Source: Puia dinghuensis
GTDB lineage: Bacteria > Bacteroidota > Bacteroidia > Chitinophagales > Chitinophagaceae
Assembly: GCF_014642875.1 (NCBI RefSeq)
Contig: NZ_BMJC01000004.1
Span: 296,070-360,069 of the forward strand
Length of the DNA: 64,000 nucleotides
Direction of reading: 5' to 3'
The translations under genes and the position numbers were made by a program. The notes below the pieces were generated by a model. It did not search any database and was not told where the DNA came from. It saw only the letters and a program-made list of their open reading frames with translations. This document shows positions 35,032 through 44,368 of this stretch, one piece after another (position 1 is the stretch's first letter; each line of letters starts with the position of its first letter).

Positions 35032-35595
35032 AGTATTTAATAATATTTATTATTTATAAAAATAACTACTACTACTATCATGGTGGATTCGTGGATAATC
35101 TTTTTTTTCAACCTGATCGAAATGAAAAGTTACCACTTTATTCACCGGAGTTCACATTAACTTAACATACGACTATCCAGTTTGGATCGAACTCTTCCCT
35201 GCTTTTCCACTTCGGTGGATGGAAATAGGGTCAGGAAAACTTATTTCGCTGTTGTCTGTCAGCGGGTGTGGAATAAGTGGTGCATTTTACACAGCAGCCA
35301 TTGCGCGGGACGATCCAAAAAAAGTTGCGGTCTTTCTACCCCCAGAATCCGGATCGTCATAACCGGGCTTATCCACCGTCTTCCACGGTTATTCATAACT
35401 CCTTGTTGATTATAGTTTCACGAAAAAAGTTTCACGATGGGTCGTCTCGCAGGCAAGATCGTCTAAAACGCTGATCAGAAGCCCAATTAACAAGATTTTC
35501 CACAATTTGTTCATAACCAATTTTCCCCTATTTTTGCCATCCGCCAAAAAACCGCTGGAAGCGGTTTGACCGACAAAAAGCGGGATTACCCATTT
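35032..35595. other. Gene-free AT-rich stretch with DnaA-box-like sites (candidate origin or regulatory region)
   Basis: No gene is seen in about 560 bases between divergent nadA and the PpiD-like gene. DnaA-box-like 9-mers include TTATCCACG (35090-35098, minus), TTTTACACA (35285-35293), TTATCCACC (35369-35377) and TTTTCCACA (35496-35504); the second and fourth fit TTWTNCACA. A direct repeat GTTTCACG occurs twice near 35415-35436, which is a parS half-site. A/T tracts lie at 35041-35110 and 35505-35550. A hairpin related to the structured intergenic element is at 35549-35567. mnmG with parS-like sites is 3 kb away. dnaA is absent, so origin function is only a possibility. Confidence 0.4.
35549..35567 (-). 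repeat. Partial relative (copy D) of the structured intergenic element
   Basis: Read on the plus strand, AAACCGCT-GGA-AGCGGTTT is followed by TGACCGA, matching the reverse complement of copy B (AACCGCA-GGA-TGCGGTT, then CGACCGA). The closing pair has switched from A-T to T-A. Only stem 4 is intact; stem 3 is degraded and there is no pseudoknot. It might also act as a terminator for minus-strand transcripts, since a T-run follows on that strand. Confidence 0.45.
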
Positions 35596-37755
35596 ATGTC
35601 TATTATTCAGCAAATACGCGAAAAAGCTGCCTGGTTGGTGTTTGGTCTTATTGCCTTAAGCCTTATCGGCTTTCTTTTGATGGATGCTTTTGTGGGCCGG
35701 AGCCGGCTTTTTGGAAACAAATCTACTGTCGTCGGGACCGTCGACGGCCAGAAGATCGAGTACAACGACTTTGAAAAAGCTGTTACCAGTTTAGAAGAAA
35801 GGTATAAAGCCCAGGGCTTCCAGGTGAACGACGCCGTTTTGCAAAACGTCCGCGACAGGGCCTGGCTGGAAGTCACCGAAGAGACGTTGCTCAACAGAGA
35901 ATATGAATCCCTGGGCCTTGTGGTTAGCGACAAGGAATTAAATGATATGCTGGTTGGTAATGACGCCATCCCGGATGTAAAACAGGCCTTCACGGACCCT
36001 AAAACAGGGATCTTCGATTACCAGACTGCGGCGGCGCAGATCAATCAACTGCGCAACCTGTATAAGACCGGGCCAAAAAATAACCAGGACGCCAGACGTT
36101 ATGAAATGGCGCGCGAGTTTTTTGAACAACGGGTTCCGGAGGTTGTCAAGTTGCGGCTGAAAGACAAATATCAAGCGCTGCTGGCTAACAGCGCTTATGT
36201 ACCCAAGTGGATGGTGGAGAAGACGAATGCGGATAACAGTCAGCTGGCCGCTATCTCCTATGTCAATACGCCATATTTTACCGTTGCCGATAGCGCGGTA
36301 AAGATCTCCGACGCCGAGATCCAGGATTATATCGACAAACATCCCGATCAATACAAACAGGGGGAAACCCGCAGCATCGCTTATGTGACGTTCAATGCGG
36401 GCCCCAGTGCCGCGGACAGTTCGAATATCAAACAGCAATTGACCGATCTTACCAAGGATTTTGCAAAGGCGGACGATATGCCGGTTTTCTTTGGCCGCGT
36501 GGGTTCCGACCAACCCTTCTTCGACGGCTATATCGGGAAATCGCAGATCCAGGTGCCTGCTAAGGATTCCATCTTCGCCCTCAAGAAAGGCGAAACCTTC
36601 GGTCCCTATCTCGACGGCGGCAACTGGACCGTAGCAAAGCTGATCGATGTAAAGACCCTTCCGGATTCTGTTCGCTCCCGCCATATCCTGATCGCTACCA
36701 CAAACCCCCGCACGGGAGAGGTGATCAATGAAGATAGTGTTGCAAAGAAGAAGATCGACAGTGTCAAGGCTCTCCTCGAAAATGGCGGCAACTGGGACAG
36801 TATCGCGCTCAAAATGTCCGATGACCCCGGCTCCAAAACGAAAGGCGGTGACATCGGTTACCAGACGGGCGCCGCTGGTCTGGCGAAAGAATTTGCTGAT
36901 TTCATCTTCGATGGCAAAACGGGGGAAAAGAAAATTGTCAAGACGGTGTTCGGCTACCATTATATAGAGATTACCGACCAGAAGAAGTTCGAGCCGGCCT
37001 ATAAAGTAGCCTATCTCACCAAGAAAATCGACCCCAGTCAGGAAACGGATCAGGCGGCATCCGGTCTTGCCAGCCAGTTCGCCGGAGAAAGCCGGGATGG
37101 CAAGGCCTTTGACGAGAGTGTTCAGAAGGAGCACCTGCAAAAATTGTATGCGCCCGATATCACTCCAACGGAATCCACTATTCCCGGATTAGGTTCCAAG
37201 CGGGAATTAGTAAAATGGGTCTACGACGCGGAAGTAGGGAATGTCTCCGAGCCATTCTCCGTTGGCGACAAATATGTCGTTGCCCTGCTCACCGAGATCG
37301 ACAAAGAAGGGACCATGTCCCCTGCCAGGGCCAGAAACCAGATAGAGCCCATTTTGCGCACCAAAAAGAAAGCCGAGCAAATCGTCAAGAAGCTGGGAAG
37401 CCCCGCATCGCTCGATGCGGCGTCTACTGCTTCCGGTCAGCCGGTGGAACATGCGGACAGCATCCTGTTCGCTTCGCCCTATATTCCCAGGATGGGGGGC
37501 CAGGAACCAAAGGTCGTTGGTGCGTCGTTCGACAAACAATTGGCCGGCAAGCCCATCTCTCCTGCCATCGCGGGTAATGGTGGCGTATTTTTTATCAAAG
37601 TGGAGAATGTCAGCGCCACCTCCAATCCCAATGCCGATATCCAACAGCAAAAGATGATGATGGAGCAGCAATTGCGGCAAATGATCCAAAGCAGGTATTC
37701 GGACGCGCTGCGGAAAGTAGCGACAATAAAAGATTACCGGGCTAAATTCTTCTAA
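35596..37755 (+). CDS. PpiD-like periplasmic peptidyl-prolyl isomerase/chaperone
   Basis: I start at ATG 35596 (MSIIQQIREKAAWLVFGLIALSLIGFLLMDAF), since family members begin with this helix and one membrane anchor; an upstream in-frame start would add ten polar residues. A SurA-N-like region follows (FEKAVTSLEERYKAQG). A parvulin domain sits near 340-450 (SRHILIATTN, SIALKMSDDPGSKTKGGDIGYQ, FGYHYIEITDQK), and a second parvulin-like region near 560-640. It is anchored in the inner membrane and helps fold exported outer-membrane proteins. Confidence 0.9.
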   Translation: MSIIQQIREKAAWLVFGLIALSLIGFLLMDAFVGRSRLFGNKSTVVGTVDGQKIEYNDFEKAVTSLEERYKAQGFQVNDAVLQNVRDRAWLEVTEETLLNREYESLGLVVSDKELNDMLVGNDAIPDVKQAFTDPKTGIFDYQTAAAQINQLRNLYKTGPKNNQDARRYEMAREFFEQRVPEVVKLRLKDKYQALLANSAYVPKWMVEKTNADNSQLAAISYVNTPYFTVADSAVKISDAEIQDYIDKHPDQYKQGETRSIAYVTFNAGPSAADSSNIKQQLTDLTKDFAKADDMPVFFGRVGSDQPFFDGYIGKSQIQVPAKDSIFALKKGETFGPYLDGGNWTVAKLIDVKTLPDSVRSRHILIATTNPRTGEVINEDSVAKKKIDSVKALLENGGNWDSIALKMSDDPGSKTKGGDIGYQTGAAGLAKEFADFIFDGKTGEKKIVKTVFGYHYIEITDQKKFEPAYKVAYLTKKIDPSQETDQAASGLASQFAGESRDGKAFDESVQKEHLQKLYAPDITPTESTIPGLGSKRELVKWVYDAEVGNVSEPFSVGDKYVVALLTEIDKEGTMSPARARNQIEPILRTKKKAEQIVKKLGSPASLDAASTASGQPVEHADSILFASPYIPRMGGQEPKVVGASFDKQLAGKPISPAIAGNGGVFFIKVENVSATSNPNADIQQQKMMMEQQLRQMIQSRYSDALRKVATIKDYRAKFF

Positions 37756-37773
37756 GAGCCCCGACTTATAGAT

Positions 37774-37808
37774 AAAAGGCCCGCCCGAACAGAGCGGGCT
37801 TTTTTTTT
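37774..37808 (+). terminator. Rho-independent terminator
   Basis: AAAAGGCCCGC and GCGGGCTTTT form the stem around CCGAACAGA, followed by a run of nine T. It ends the PpiD-like gene. Confidence 0.9.
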
Positions 37809-37824
37809 GTTGTACCTTTATATC

Positions 37825-38331
37825 ATGCCTGAAGAGATCATCAATAAAGTGGCGCAAAGCGGGCTATATACGCTTGATCTGGAAGATTACTATCCTCGCG
37901 AGGAAATTGTTGTCTTCGATCTGAAGCCGATGTTGTTTATGGAGATGATCTTGAAAGAAAAAGAATTCCGGGCCACCCTGCAGGCGATAGACTGGACCCA
38001 ATACCAGGACAAGATCCTGGCCGTCACCTGTACAGCGGATGCGATCATTCCTTCCTGGGCGTATATGCTGGTGGCGGTGCAGGCGCAGCCGTATGTAAAG
38101 GACCTGTACCTGGGTGACAGGGAAACAGCATTGCGCGAAATTTTTTTGGCCAACCTTCGTGCCATCGATATTGCCGAATTTTCCGACAAAAGAGTAGTTG
38201 TGAAGGGATGCGGCGATCTGTCCGTCGGTGGATTCGCGTACCTGGAAATAGCCCGCAGGTTGCGGCCCGTTGCCAAGAGCATTCTTTATGGGGAAGCCTG
38301 TAGTAATGTGCCTATTTTTAAGAAGAAGTAG
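37825..38331 (+). CDS. DUF2480-family protein
   Basis: From ATG 37825 the protein has 168 residues with the DUF2480 pattern found in Bacteroidota: INKVAQSGLYTLDLEDYYP, DLKPMLFMEMILKEKEFRATLQAIDWTQYQDK, TADAIIPSWAYMLV and a C-terminal KGCGDLSVGGFAYLEIARRLRPVAKSILYGEACSNVPIFKK. Conserved Cys residues sit in KGCGDL and EACSNV. Function of the family is unknown. It starts 17 bases after a terminator, so it has its own promoter or is cotranscribed by read-through. cydAB follow. Confidence 0.88.
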   Translation: MPEEIINKVAQSGLYTLDLEDYYPREEIVVFDLKPMLFMEMILKEKEFRATLQAIDWTQYQDKILAVTCTADAIIPSWAYMLVAVQAQPYVKDLYLGDRETALREIFLANLRAIDIAEFSDKRVVVKGCGDLSVGGFAYLEIARRLRPVAKSILYGEACSNVPIFKKK

Positions 38332-38349
38332 GATAAATAAGACATATTT

Positions 38350-39744
38350 ATGGATGTCGAAATTCTGGCCAGGGTCCAATTCGCTTTTACCATCGGTTTC
38401 CATTACATCTATCCCCCGCTCAGCATCGGCCTGGGTCTGATGCTCGTCATCCTCGAAGGCCTCTATCTCCGCACCGGCCAACGCATCTATGAAATGGCGG
38501 TCCGCTTTTGGATCCGCATTTTTGCCCTCATTTTCGGCATCGGTGTCGCCACCGGAATCATCATGGAATTTGAATTCGGCACCAACTGGGCCACCTATTC
38601 GAAATACGTTGGTGACATATTCGGAAGCGCCCTGGCGGCGGAAGGCATTTTCGCCTTTGCCCTCGAATCGGGCTTTTTGGGAATACTCATCTTTGGGTGG
38701 AACCGGGTCGGACCTCGTATTCATTTCTTCTCGACGATCATGGTCTTTCTTGGCAGCATGTTCTCCGCCGTCTGGATCGTAGTCGCCAACTCCTGGCAGC
38801 AGACACCCGCCGGCTATCACATCGTTGGGGAAGGACTCAACGCCAGGGCAGAGATAACCGATTTCTGGGCCATGGTCTTCAACCCTTCCAGCGTCGATCG
38901 CATCCTGCATGTCTGGACGGGTGCGATCCTGGCCGGAGCCTTCCTCGTCCTTAGCGTCAATGCCTGGTACCTCCTGCATCGCAAACACGTCGAGATTGCG
39001 CGGCCGACCTTTAAGATCTCCCTTCTCGTCGTCACCGTTTTTTCCCTGCTCCAGCTTTTTATCGGCGACCGCAGCGCGGAAGTAGTCGCCCACTACCAGC
39101 CGGCGAAACTGGCGGCCATGGAAGGGCACTTTGACAGTTCGGCCATCGCGGATATGTATATCCTTGGCTATGTCGACAAAAAAGCGGAGAAGACCAACGG
39201 GCTAAAGATTCCCGGGGGGCTTTCCTTTCTCACCTATGGAAGTTTCAAAACACCTGTCACCGGCCTTCGCGCCTTCAAGCCGGAAGACCGGCCTTCACAG
39301 GTAAACAGTGTTTTTCAATTCTATCATTTAATGGTCGCCTCCGGCGTGGCCATGATCTTTCTGTCCCTGCTTGGGTGCTGGCTGTGGTGGCGGAAAAAGC
39401 TGTTCAACTATCGCTGGCTGCTTTGGGTCTATGCCCTAAGCGTATTGCTGCCGCAGATCGCCAACCAGGCCGGATGGTTTACGGCAGAGATGGGTCGCCA
39501 GCCCTGGGTCGTCTATGGGATGCTGCGGACATCGGATGCCTTGTCGAGAGCGGTCACCGCCAACCAGATCGTATTTTCTCTCATCCTCTTTACCATCGTC
39601 TATATTGTGCTGTTCACCTTATTCCTTTTCCTGCTGAACCGGAAGATCCAGCACGGACCGGTGGATTATGGTACGAAGGAAGAAATAGAAAGCGGCCAGC
39701 GGCGGGATAACCCATTATTGGAGCACCATGGCGTCCAGGGCTGA
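38350..39744 (+). CDS. cydA: Cytochrome bd-type quinol oxidase subunit I
   Basis: Haem ligands and signature regions are visible: [22 protein letters not shown] with the b595 His, [39 protein letters not shown], and [12 protein letters not shown] near 390. The quinol loop is short, placing it with the CIO-like (cyanide-insensitive) short-loop group. About nine membrane spans. With CydB it reduces oxygen at high affinity in the inner membrane. cydX is not seen. Confidence 0.96.
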   Translation: MDVEILARVQFAFTIGFHYIYPPLSIGLGLMLVILEGLYLRTGQRIYEMAVRFWIRIFALIFGIGVATGIIMEFEFGTNWATYSKYVGDIFGSALAAEGIFAFALESGFLGILIFGWNRVGPRIHFFSTIMVFLGSMFSAVWIVVANSWQQTPAGYHIVGEGLNARAEITDFWAMVFNPSSVDRILHVWTGAILAGAFLVLSVNAWYLLHRKHVEIARPTFKISLLVVTVFSLLQLFIGDRSAEVVAHYQPAKLAAMEGHFDSSAIADMYILGYVDKKAEKTNGLKIPGGLSFLTYGSFKTPVTGLRAFKPEDRPSQVNSVFQFYHLMVASGVAMIFLSLLGCWLWWRKKLFNYRWLLWVYALSVLLPQIANQAGWFTAEMGRQPWVVYGMLRTSDALSRAVTANQIVFSLILFTIVYIVLFTLFLFLLNRKIQHGPVDYGTKEEIESGQRRDNPLLEHHGVQG

Positions 39745-39775
39745 CTGTTGGGGGGAGGCGTAAAAAAATAGCACT

Positions 39776-40810
39776 ATGCATCATTTCTTAGGTCTCGACT
39801 ACAACGTTTGGTGGTTCCTCGTATTCGGCGCCGTCATCAGCGGCTATGCCATCCTCGACGGATTCGACCTGGGGGCGGGGTCCCTTCACCTCTTTCTTAA
39901 GAAAGAGTCAAGCCGCCGGATAGCCATGAACGCCATCGGGCCCATCTGGGATGGAAATGAAGTGTGGCTGGTGATCGGCGGCGGCGCCTTATTCGCCGGG
40001 TTCCCTGTTGCCTATGCTGCCATCTTCTCCGCCTTCTATGTCCCCTTTATGATCTTTCTTGTCGGCCTCATCTTTCGCGCCGTCTCCATCGAATTCCGCA
40101 GCAAGGAACCCTGGCTCTGGTGGCGGAAAGCCTGGGATATCGTTTATTGCGTAGCCTCCATCGTCATTTCACTTTCGCTGGGATTGATGCTGGGCAATGT
40201 AGTGGAGGGGCTTCCGCTCAACGGCAACAAAGAATTTTCCGGCGACCTGCTTTCCTTTTTCAATCCCTTTGCGGTGATGGTTGCTATCACCACCCTTGCT
40301 TTGTTTATGATGCATGGCGCCATATTTCTTACCATGAAAACCGAGAACCGGCTTTTTGTCAAGCTGCACGTCCTGGCCAATAATTTCATCGTCTTCTTCG
40401 TAGTCAGTTTTACCATCACGACGGTGTATACCTTACTCTATATCCCGCATCTAGGCGATTTTTTCAGAAGCCGGCCGCAATATTTTGCGATACCTCTGCT
40501 GATGATCCTGGCCATCGCCAATATTCCCAGGCAGGTGAAAGTAGGCAAATACCGGTTTGCCTTTATCTCCAGCACTATTACGATATCATTGTTGCTGATC
40601 ATGGTGGCGCTCGAAGTGTTTCCCTACCTGTTGTATTCCCCGCAGCACCCGGAAAACAGCATCACCATCTATAATGCGGCTTCTTCAATCCGGACGATGA
40701 AGATCCTGCTGGTGATGGCGTTGGTAGGCACGCCGCTTGTAGGTATTTACACGTCCTTTGTTTTCTGGACTTTTAAAGGGAAGGTAAAGCTGGATGAAAT
40801 GAGCTATTAA
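39776..40810 (+). CDS. cydB: Cytochrome bd-type quinol oxidase subunit II
   Basis: The 344 residues with about eight membrane spans show the CydB landmarks: WWFLVFGAVISGYAILDGFDLGAGSLHLFL, GPIWDGNEVWLVIGGGALFAGFPVAYA and FRSKEPWLWWRKAWD. It follows cydA by 31 bases. Its end overlaps the convergent mgtE by four bases. Confidence 0.95.
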   Translation: MHHFLGLDYNVWWFLVFGAVISGYAILDGFDLGAGSLHLFLKKESSRRIAMNAIGPIWDGNEVWLVIGGGALFAGFPVAYAAIFSAFYVPFMIFLVGLIFRAVSIEFRSKEPWLWWRKAWDIVYCVASIVISLSLGLMLGNVVEGLPLNGNKEFSGDLLSFFNPFAVMVAITTLALFMMHGAIFLTMKTENRLFVKLHVLANNFIVFFVVSFTITTVYTLLYIPHLGDFFRSRPQYFAIPLLMILAIANIPRQVKVGKYRFAFISSTITISLLLIMVALEVFPYLLYSPQHPENSITIYNAASSIRTMKILLVMALVGTPLVGIYTSFVFWTFKGKVKLDEMSY

Positions 40811-42174
40811 AGCAGCGTTCCTTGCATAATGACAAAGGCCACCGTGAAGTAAATGACGAGTCCGGTGACATCCACCAGGGTGGCGACAAATGGTGCGGAG
40901 GACGCGGCGGGGTCCGCTCCCAGTCTTTTTAGAATAAGTGGCAGCATGCTCCCCGACACGGTGCCCCACATAACCACACCGATCAATGCAAAGAAGACGG
41001 TAGTCGCCACTTTCATCCAATGGATGCCGTAGTTATACAAGTGAAATTGCTGCCAGAGCGAGACGCGGAGAAAACCGACGATGCCAAGTATCGTGCCGAG
41101 CACCAGGCCGGAAAGCAGCTCTCTACGGATGACCCGCCACCAGTCACGGAAGCCAATCTCCCCTAATGCCATAGCGCGAATGATGATCGAAGAAGCCTGA
41201 CTGCCCGAGTTACCGCCGCTGGAGATGATGAGGGGGATGAAAAGGGCCAGCACAACAGCTTTGCTGATCTCATCCTCGAAATGACCCATGGCGGTGGCAG
41301 TGAGCATTTCACCGAGGAAGAGGATGATCAGCCAGCCGGCGCGTTTGCGGATCAGGTTGGCAAAAGAGATGGTCGTATAAGGTTCGTCCAGGGCTTCGGA
41401 ACCACCGATCTTCTGGATCTCCCGGGTGCCTTCCGATTCCGCGAGTCGCAGTACGTCATCGAGAGTGACGATGCCCAACAGCACCCCGTTGTCATCGATC
41501 ACCGGCAGGGCATACCGGCTGTTATTCTGGAACATCTGTATAGCCGCCTTCTGCGCGTCGTTCACATTCAGCGCGATGAACTGATAGTCCATGATGGCGG
41601 CGACTAGTGTTCCCGGATCTACGATGAGGAAATCTTTGATGTTGATATCGTCGATGAGCACACCTCTGTCATCGATGACAAAAAGCCAATTGAGTGTTTC
41701 CGTCGCCTGTCCCCGCTTCCGGATGAAGGAGAGCACATCCTGGCAGGTTTCATCCATCTTTATGGAGACATAGTCAGGGGTCATCAGGCGGCCGACGGAG
41801 CCTTCCGGATACCCCAGCAATTCCAGGGCCTCGGCGCGATTCTCCGGGGTCAGGACTTTCAACAGCTCTTTTACGTGACTGCCCGGCAATTCTTCCAGGA
41901 AGGCGGTGCGGTCGTCGGGTTGCATGGCATTCAGCAGTTCGGCCGCCTTTTCCTCCGGCAGGGAGTTGATGATCTGTTCCTGCTTTTTCCGGCGGAGGAA
42001 TTTGAAAGCGCGCACCGTCTTTTTCGGGTCGAGGTGCTGGAACAGCTTCACCGCGCTCTGGGTATTGCGATTGGCGAATTGGGCAATGTCGCGGGGGGTC
42101 AGCTTGTTGAGTTTAACAAAATCCGTGATCTTGTTGTGCTGAAGGAGGTTCTTGATTTCTTTGAAACTGAGCAT
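40807..42174 (-). CDS. mgtE: Magnesium transporter MgtE
   Basis: An N-terminal superhelical domain (residues 1-130, with LLNAMQPDDRTAFLEELPG) is followed by two CBS domains (SFIRKRGQATETLNWLFVIDDRGVLIDDINIKDFLI; YALPVIDDNGVLLGIVTLDDVLRLAESE) and five membrane spans (FLGEMLTATAMGHFEDEI, IPLIISSGGNSGSQASSIIIRAMALGEI). The GNSGSQ segment lines the pore. It is a Mg-gated Mg2+ channel of the inner membrane. Confidence 0.95.
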   Translation of the reverse strand: MLSFKEIKNLLQHNKITDFVKLNKLTPRDIAQFANRNTQSAVKLFQHLDPKKTVRAFKFLRRKKQEQIINSLPEEKAAELLNAMQPDDRTAFLEELPGSHVKELLKVLTPENRAEALELLGYPEGSVGRLMTPDYVSIKMDETCQDVLSFIRKRGQATETLNWLFVIDDRGVLIDDINIKDFLIVDPGTLVAAIMDYQFIALNVNDAQKAAIQMFQNNSRYALPVIDDNGVLLGIVTLDDVLRLAESEGTREIQKIGGSEALDEPYTTISFANLIRKRAGWLIILFLGEMLTATAMGHFEDEISKAVVLALFIPLIISSGGNSGSQASSIIIRAMALGEIGFRDWWRVIRRELLSGLVLGTILGIVGFLRVSLWQQFHLYNYGIHWMKVATTVFFALIGVVMWGTVSGSMLPLILKRLGADPAASSAPFVATLVDVTGLVIYFTVAFVIMQGTLL

Positions 42175-42257
42175 AGGCCAAAAATAATGAACCCGATGCG
42201 CTTTGTGGAAGAGAGGGATATATTATTTTACTGTTATACTTATGCGTCTGGTGCTTG

Positions 42258-43172
42258 CTAAGGCGAAAGAATCCCATCGACGTGATGGAGGATCAGGCCG
42301 GAGCCCCCCACCTGGTCACCGCTGAGCCAGTGCACGGGTGTCGAATTGCCAGTGCCGGCAAACTGAAGGACCCCGCCCGCTACGGCAACGGTGATGCTGC
42401 CACCGGTGAGGGTTGTCACTTTGGAGGGGAAGGTGGTGCTGAACCAGGTGCCTTTCACCACCTGGTTTTGCGCTATCGGCAGCAAGCTGTCGACATTGAC
42501 GGTGTCGATGCGGAGGCTATCGTAACCCGCCGCCAGCAGCGCATGATTGACGGGCGCCAGTACGGTAAACGATCCCGTTTGTAAAAGCGAATCGTAGAGA
42601 TTTGTCCGGGCCATTATCCGGGCAAAAAGCTTGATGGAGCTATCCGTTTGTAACAATTCCGTAAGCGAGTCCGCACCGGGGGGTACCACCGAATTCAGCC
42701 AGTAAACCGAAGCTTTACCGACGGCGGTCGGCTTGTTGGCTGCCGTGGCCGAGCCATTCAACAGCAGGTTGCCTGCATTGTCCTTGCCGATATAAACGGG
42801 GATCCCCAGCAGCGTCGTGTTGGGCGTATAGCCGGCGCTGTCGGTGTTGACGGCGGCGGGGAGGTATTGATAGCGGACGATGCGGTCGGCAAGGGTCGAG
42901 CTCATCGAGTCGATGATAAGCTCCGGATACCCATCCTGTCTCAGAACGGCATTCCGGGGGATGAACAGGGTCACCGCCTCGTCGTTTAGCAAGGCGACGT
43001 CATTGGCCCGGAGGATCATCCGATGGAACAGGGTCAAGGTGGTGTCCGTATTAATCAGGGTCTGCAGGGGCGTCACCTGGATCTTTGCCGCAGGCGTCTT
43101 TTTACAGGCCAGCAAACCGATGAGCAAAAGGCTTAGCAGGCCAGATACCAAATTTAACAAGCGTCTCTCCAT
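42258..43172 (-). CDS. Fasciclin (FAS1) domain lipoprotein
   Basis: From ATG 43172 the protein begins MERRLLNLVSGLLSLLLIGLLAC, a lipoprotein signal with a cysteine at residue 23. Two FAS1-like units follow: the first near 35-170 (LTLFHRMILRANDVALLNDEAVTLFIPRNAVL) and the second near 175-304 (IKLFARIMARTNLYDSLLQTGSFTVLAPVNHALLAAGYDS, ending LILHHVDGILSP). FAS1 proteins are adhesive or surface-associated. A longer frame upstream (to 43262) overlaps the neighbouring gene and lacks a signal peptide at its start. Confidence 0.8.
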   Translation of the reverse strand: MERRLLNLVSGLLSLLLIGLLACKKTPAAKIQVTPLQTLINTDTTLTLFHRMILRANDVALLNDEAVTLFIPRNAVLRQDGYPELIIDSMSSTLADRIVRYQYLPAAVNTDSAGYTPNTTLLGIPVYIGKDNAGNLLLNGSATAANKPTAVGKASVYWLNSVVPPGADSLTELLQTDSSIKLFARIMARTNLYDSLLQTGSFTVLAPVNHALLAAGYDSLRIDTVNVDSLLPIAQNQVVKGTWFSTTFPSKVTTLTGGSITVAVAGGVLQFAGTGNSTPVHWLSGDQVGGSGLILHHVDGILSP

Positions 43173-43183
43173 CAGATGGAATT

Positions 43184-44257
43184 TTAGAGCTTCTCGTACA
43201 ACGCTCTTAGCCGGTCGCGGGTCATGATCTTTTCCCAGTCCTTCCCCAGCGCATTTTCCCACAACGGCTTCATCACCAAAGAAACGTCGATCATGGTATT
43301 GAATTGTTCATCGGTGAGCCCTTTTGTAATATGCTGGGGGATATCGATCTTATTCTTTTCCACCATTTTCTTGAATTCCCGGACTCCTTCGGGGTAGAAT
43401 TCCTCCAGTTTGTCAAAAACGATGCAATTACCGATGCCGTGTTTGGTCCCCAGCAGATAGGCCAGGCCATAGCTTACCGCATGCGCCACCCCCACCTGGG
43501 AATAGGCAATGCTCATCCCCCCGGCATAGGAAGCCATCATGAGCTTGTCATCGCTATCCGCATCCCAGCCCTGTTTTTTCACATAGACTTCCTGGCACAG
43601 CTGGAGCGCTTTTTCGCCGTAGGATTTGCTGAACTCGTTGAGATACGTCCCCTCGAGGCTTTCGATGCAGTGGATATAGCAGTCCATCCCGGTATAGAAG
43701 CGCTGGTTGACGGGGGCGTCAGCCGTAAGTTCGGGGTCCAGGACGATCTGGTCGAAGGGGGTAAAATCAGAGTTCATGCCCAATTTCTTGGTAGGCCCGG
43801 TGAGTACGGTCGTCCGCGATACTTCCGCTCCCGTGCCGCTAAGCGTCGGGATGCCAACTTTGTAGACGCCGGGAAGCTTCACGAGATCCCACCCCTGGTA
43901 ATCGGCGGAAGAGCCGGGGTTGGTCATCATGAGGGAGACGGCCTTGGCGAGGTCCATGGTCGATCCGCCACCGATGCCGATGATACCGCTGACGGTACCG
44001 AACTCCTGTTTTAATTCCGTGGCCAGCCGATCGACATAAGAAGTCTTTGGTTCGTAGCTGACGTCTGCAAAAATGACCTTGTCTTTTCCGCGGAGGGGGA
44101 TGCGGCGGGCAAGGGGTCTATTCTCAAAATAGTGGTCCAACAAGAAGATCATAGGGGCGTCGCCTTTTCGGTGCGGAGCCAGGAGCTCATCCAATTGATT
44201 AAAACAACCGCGGCCATACACGACATAGCCCACCATCTTGAAATTCCTAAAGGTCAT
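43184..44257 (-). CDS. kdnB: Iron-dependent alcohol dehydrogenase of the KdnB type (Kdo 8-oxidase)
   Basis: At 357 residues it is an iron-ADH with FNQLDELLAPHRKGD at the start, the NAD-binding GIGGGSTMDLAKAVSLMMTNPG and metal-binding GMDCYIHCIESLEG and GVAHAVSYGLAYLLGTKHGIGNC. From memory this pattern, including YQGWDLVK and KLGMNSDFTPFDQI, closely follows Shewanella KdnB, which oxidises Kdo at C8 before amination to 8-amino-Kdo. A kdsB gene lies 1.2 kb away, supporting the assignment. KdnA, the aminotransferase, is not between them. Confidence 0.82.
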   Translation of the reverse strand: MTFRNFKMVGYVVYGRGCFNQLDELLAPHRKGDAPMIFLLDHYFENRPLARRIPLRGKDKVIFADVSYEPKTSYVDRLATELKQEFGTVSGIIGIGGGSTMDLAKAVSLMMTNPGSSADYQGWDLVKLPGVYKVGIPTLSGTGAEVSRTTVLTGPTKKLGMNSDFTPFDQIVLDPELTADAPVNQRFYTGMDCYIHCIESLEGTYLNEFSKSYGEKALQLCQEVYVKKQGWDADSDDKLMMASYAGGMSIAYSQVGVAHAVSYGLAYLLGTKHGIGNCIVFDKLEEFYPEGVREFKKMVEKNKIDIPQHITKGLTDEQFNTMIDVSLVMKPLWENALGKDWEKIMTRDRLRALYEKL

Positions 44258-44330
44258 AAAAATATCAGATTTGAGCCGCGAAGTTAAGGGATTGTTACCA
44301 AAGGAGGTGCTTTGCAGAGGCCCGGCCAGG

Positions 44331-44359
44331 AAACGCCGGAGGTGTTTTGGCCGAAGGCC
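44331..44359 (-). repeat. Partial relative (copy C) of the structured intergenic element
   Basis: On the minus strand GGCC-TTC-GGCC, one base, then AAACACC-TCC-GGCGTTT repeats exactly the stem 3 / 1-nt / stem 4 layout (4+3+4, 7+3+7, loops TTC and TCC) of copies A and B, with one A-C mismatch in stem 4. It lies between the ROK stop codon and the kdnB-like start. No pseudoknot part is visible. Confidence 0.5.
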
Positions 44360-44368
44360 CGTCCCGGG

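Noticed and set aside
37864-39129. 421-codon open frame antisense to cydA and the DUF2480 gene
   Set aside because: It is a mirror of two well-recognised genes, rich in Asp/Gly/Arg as expected from the complementary strand, and crosses both genes.
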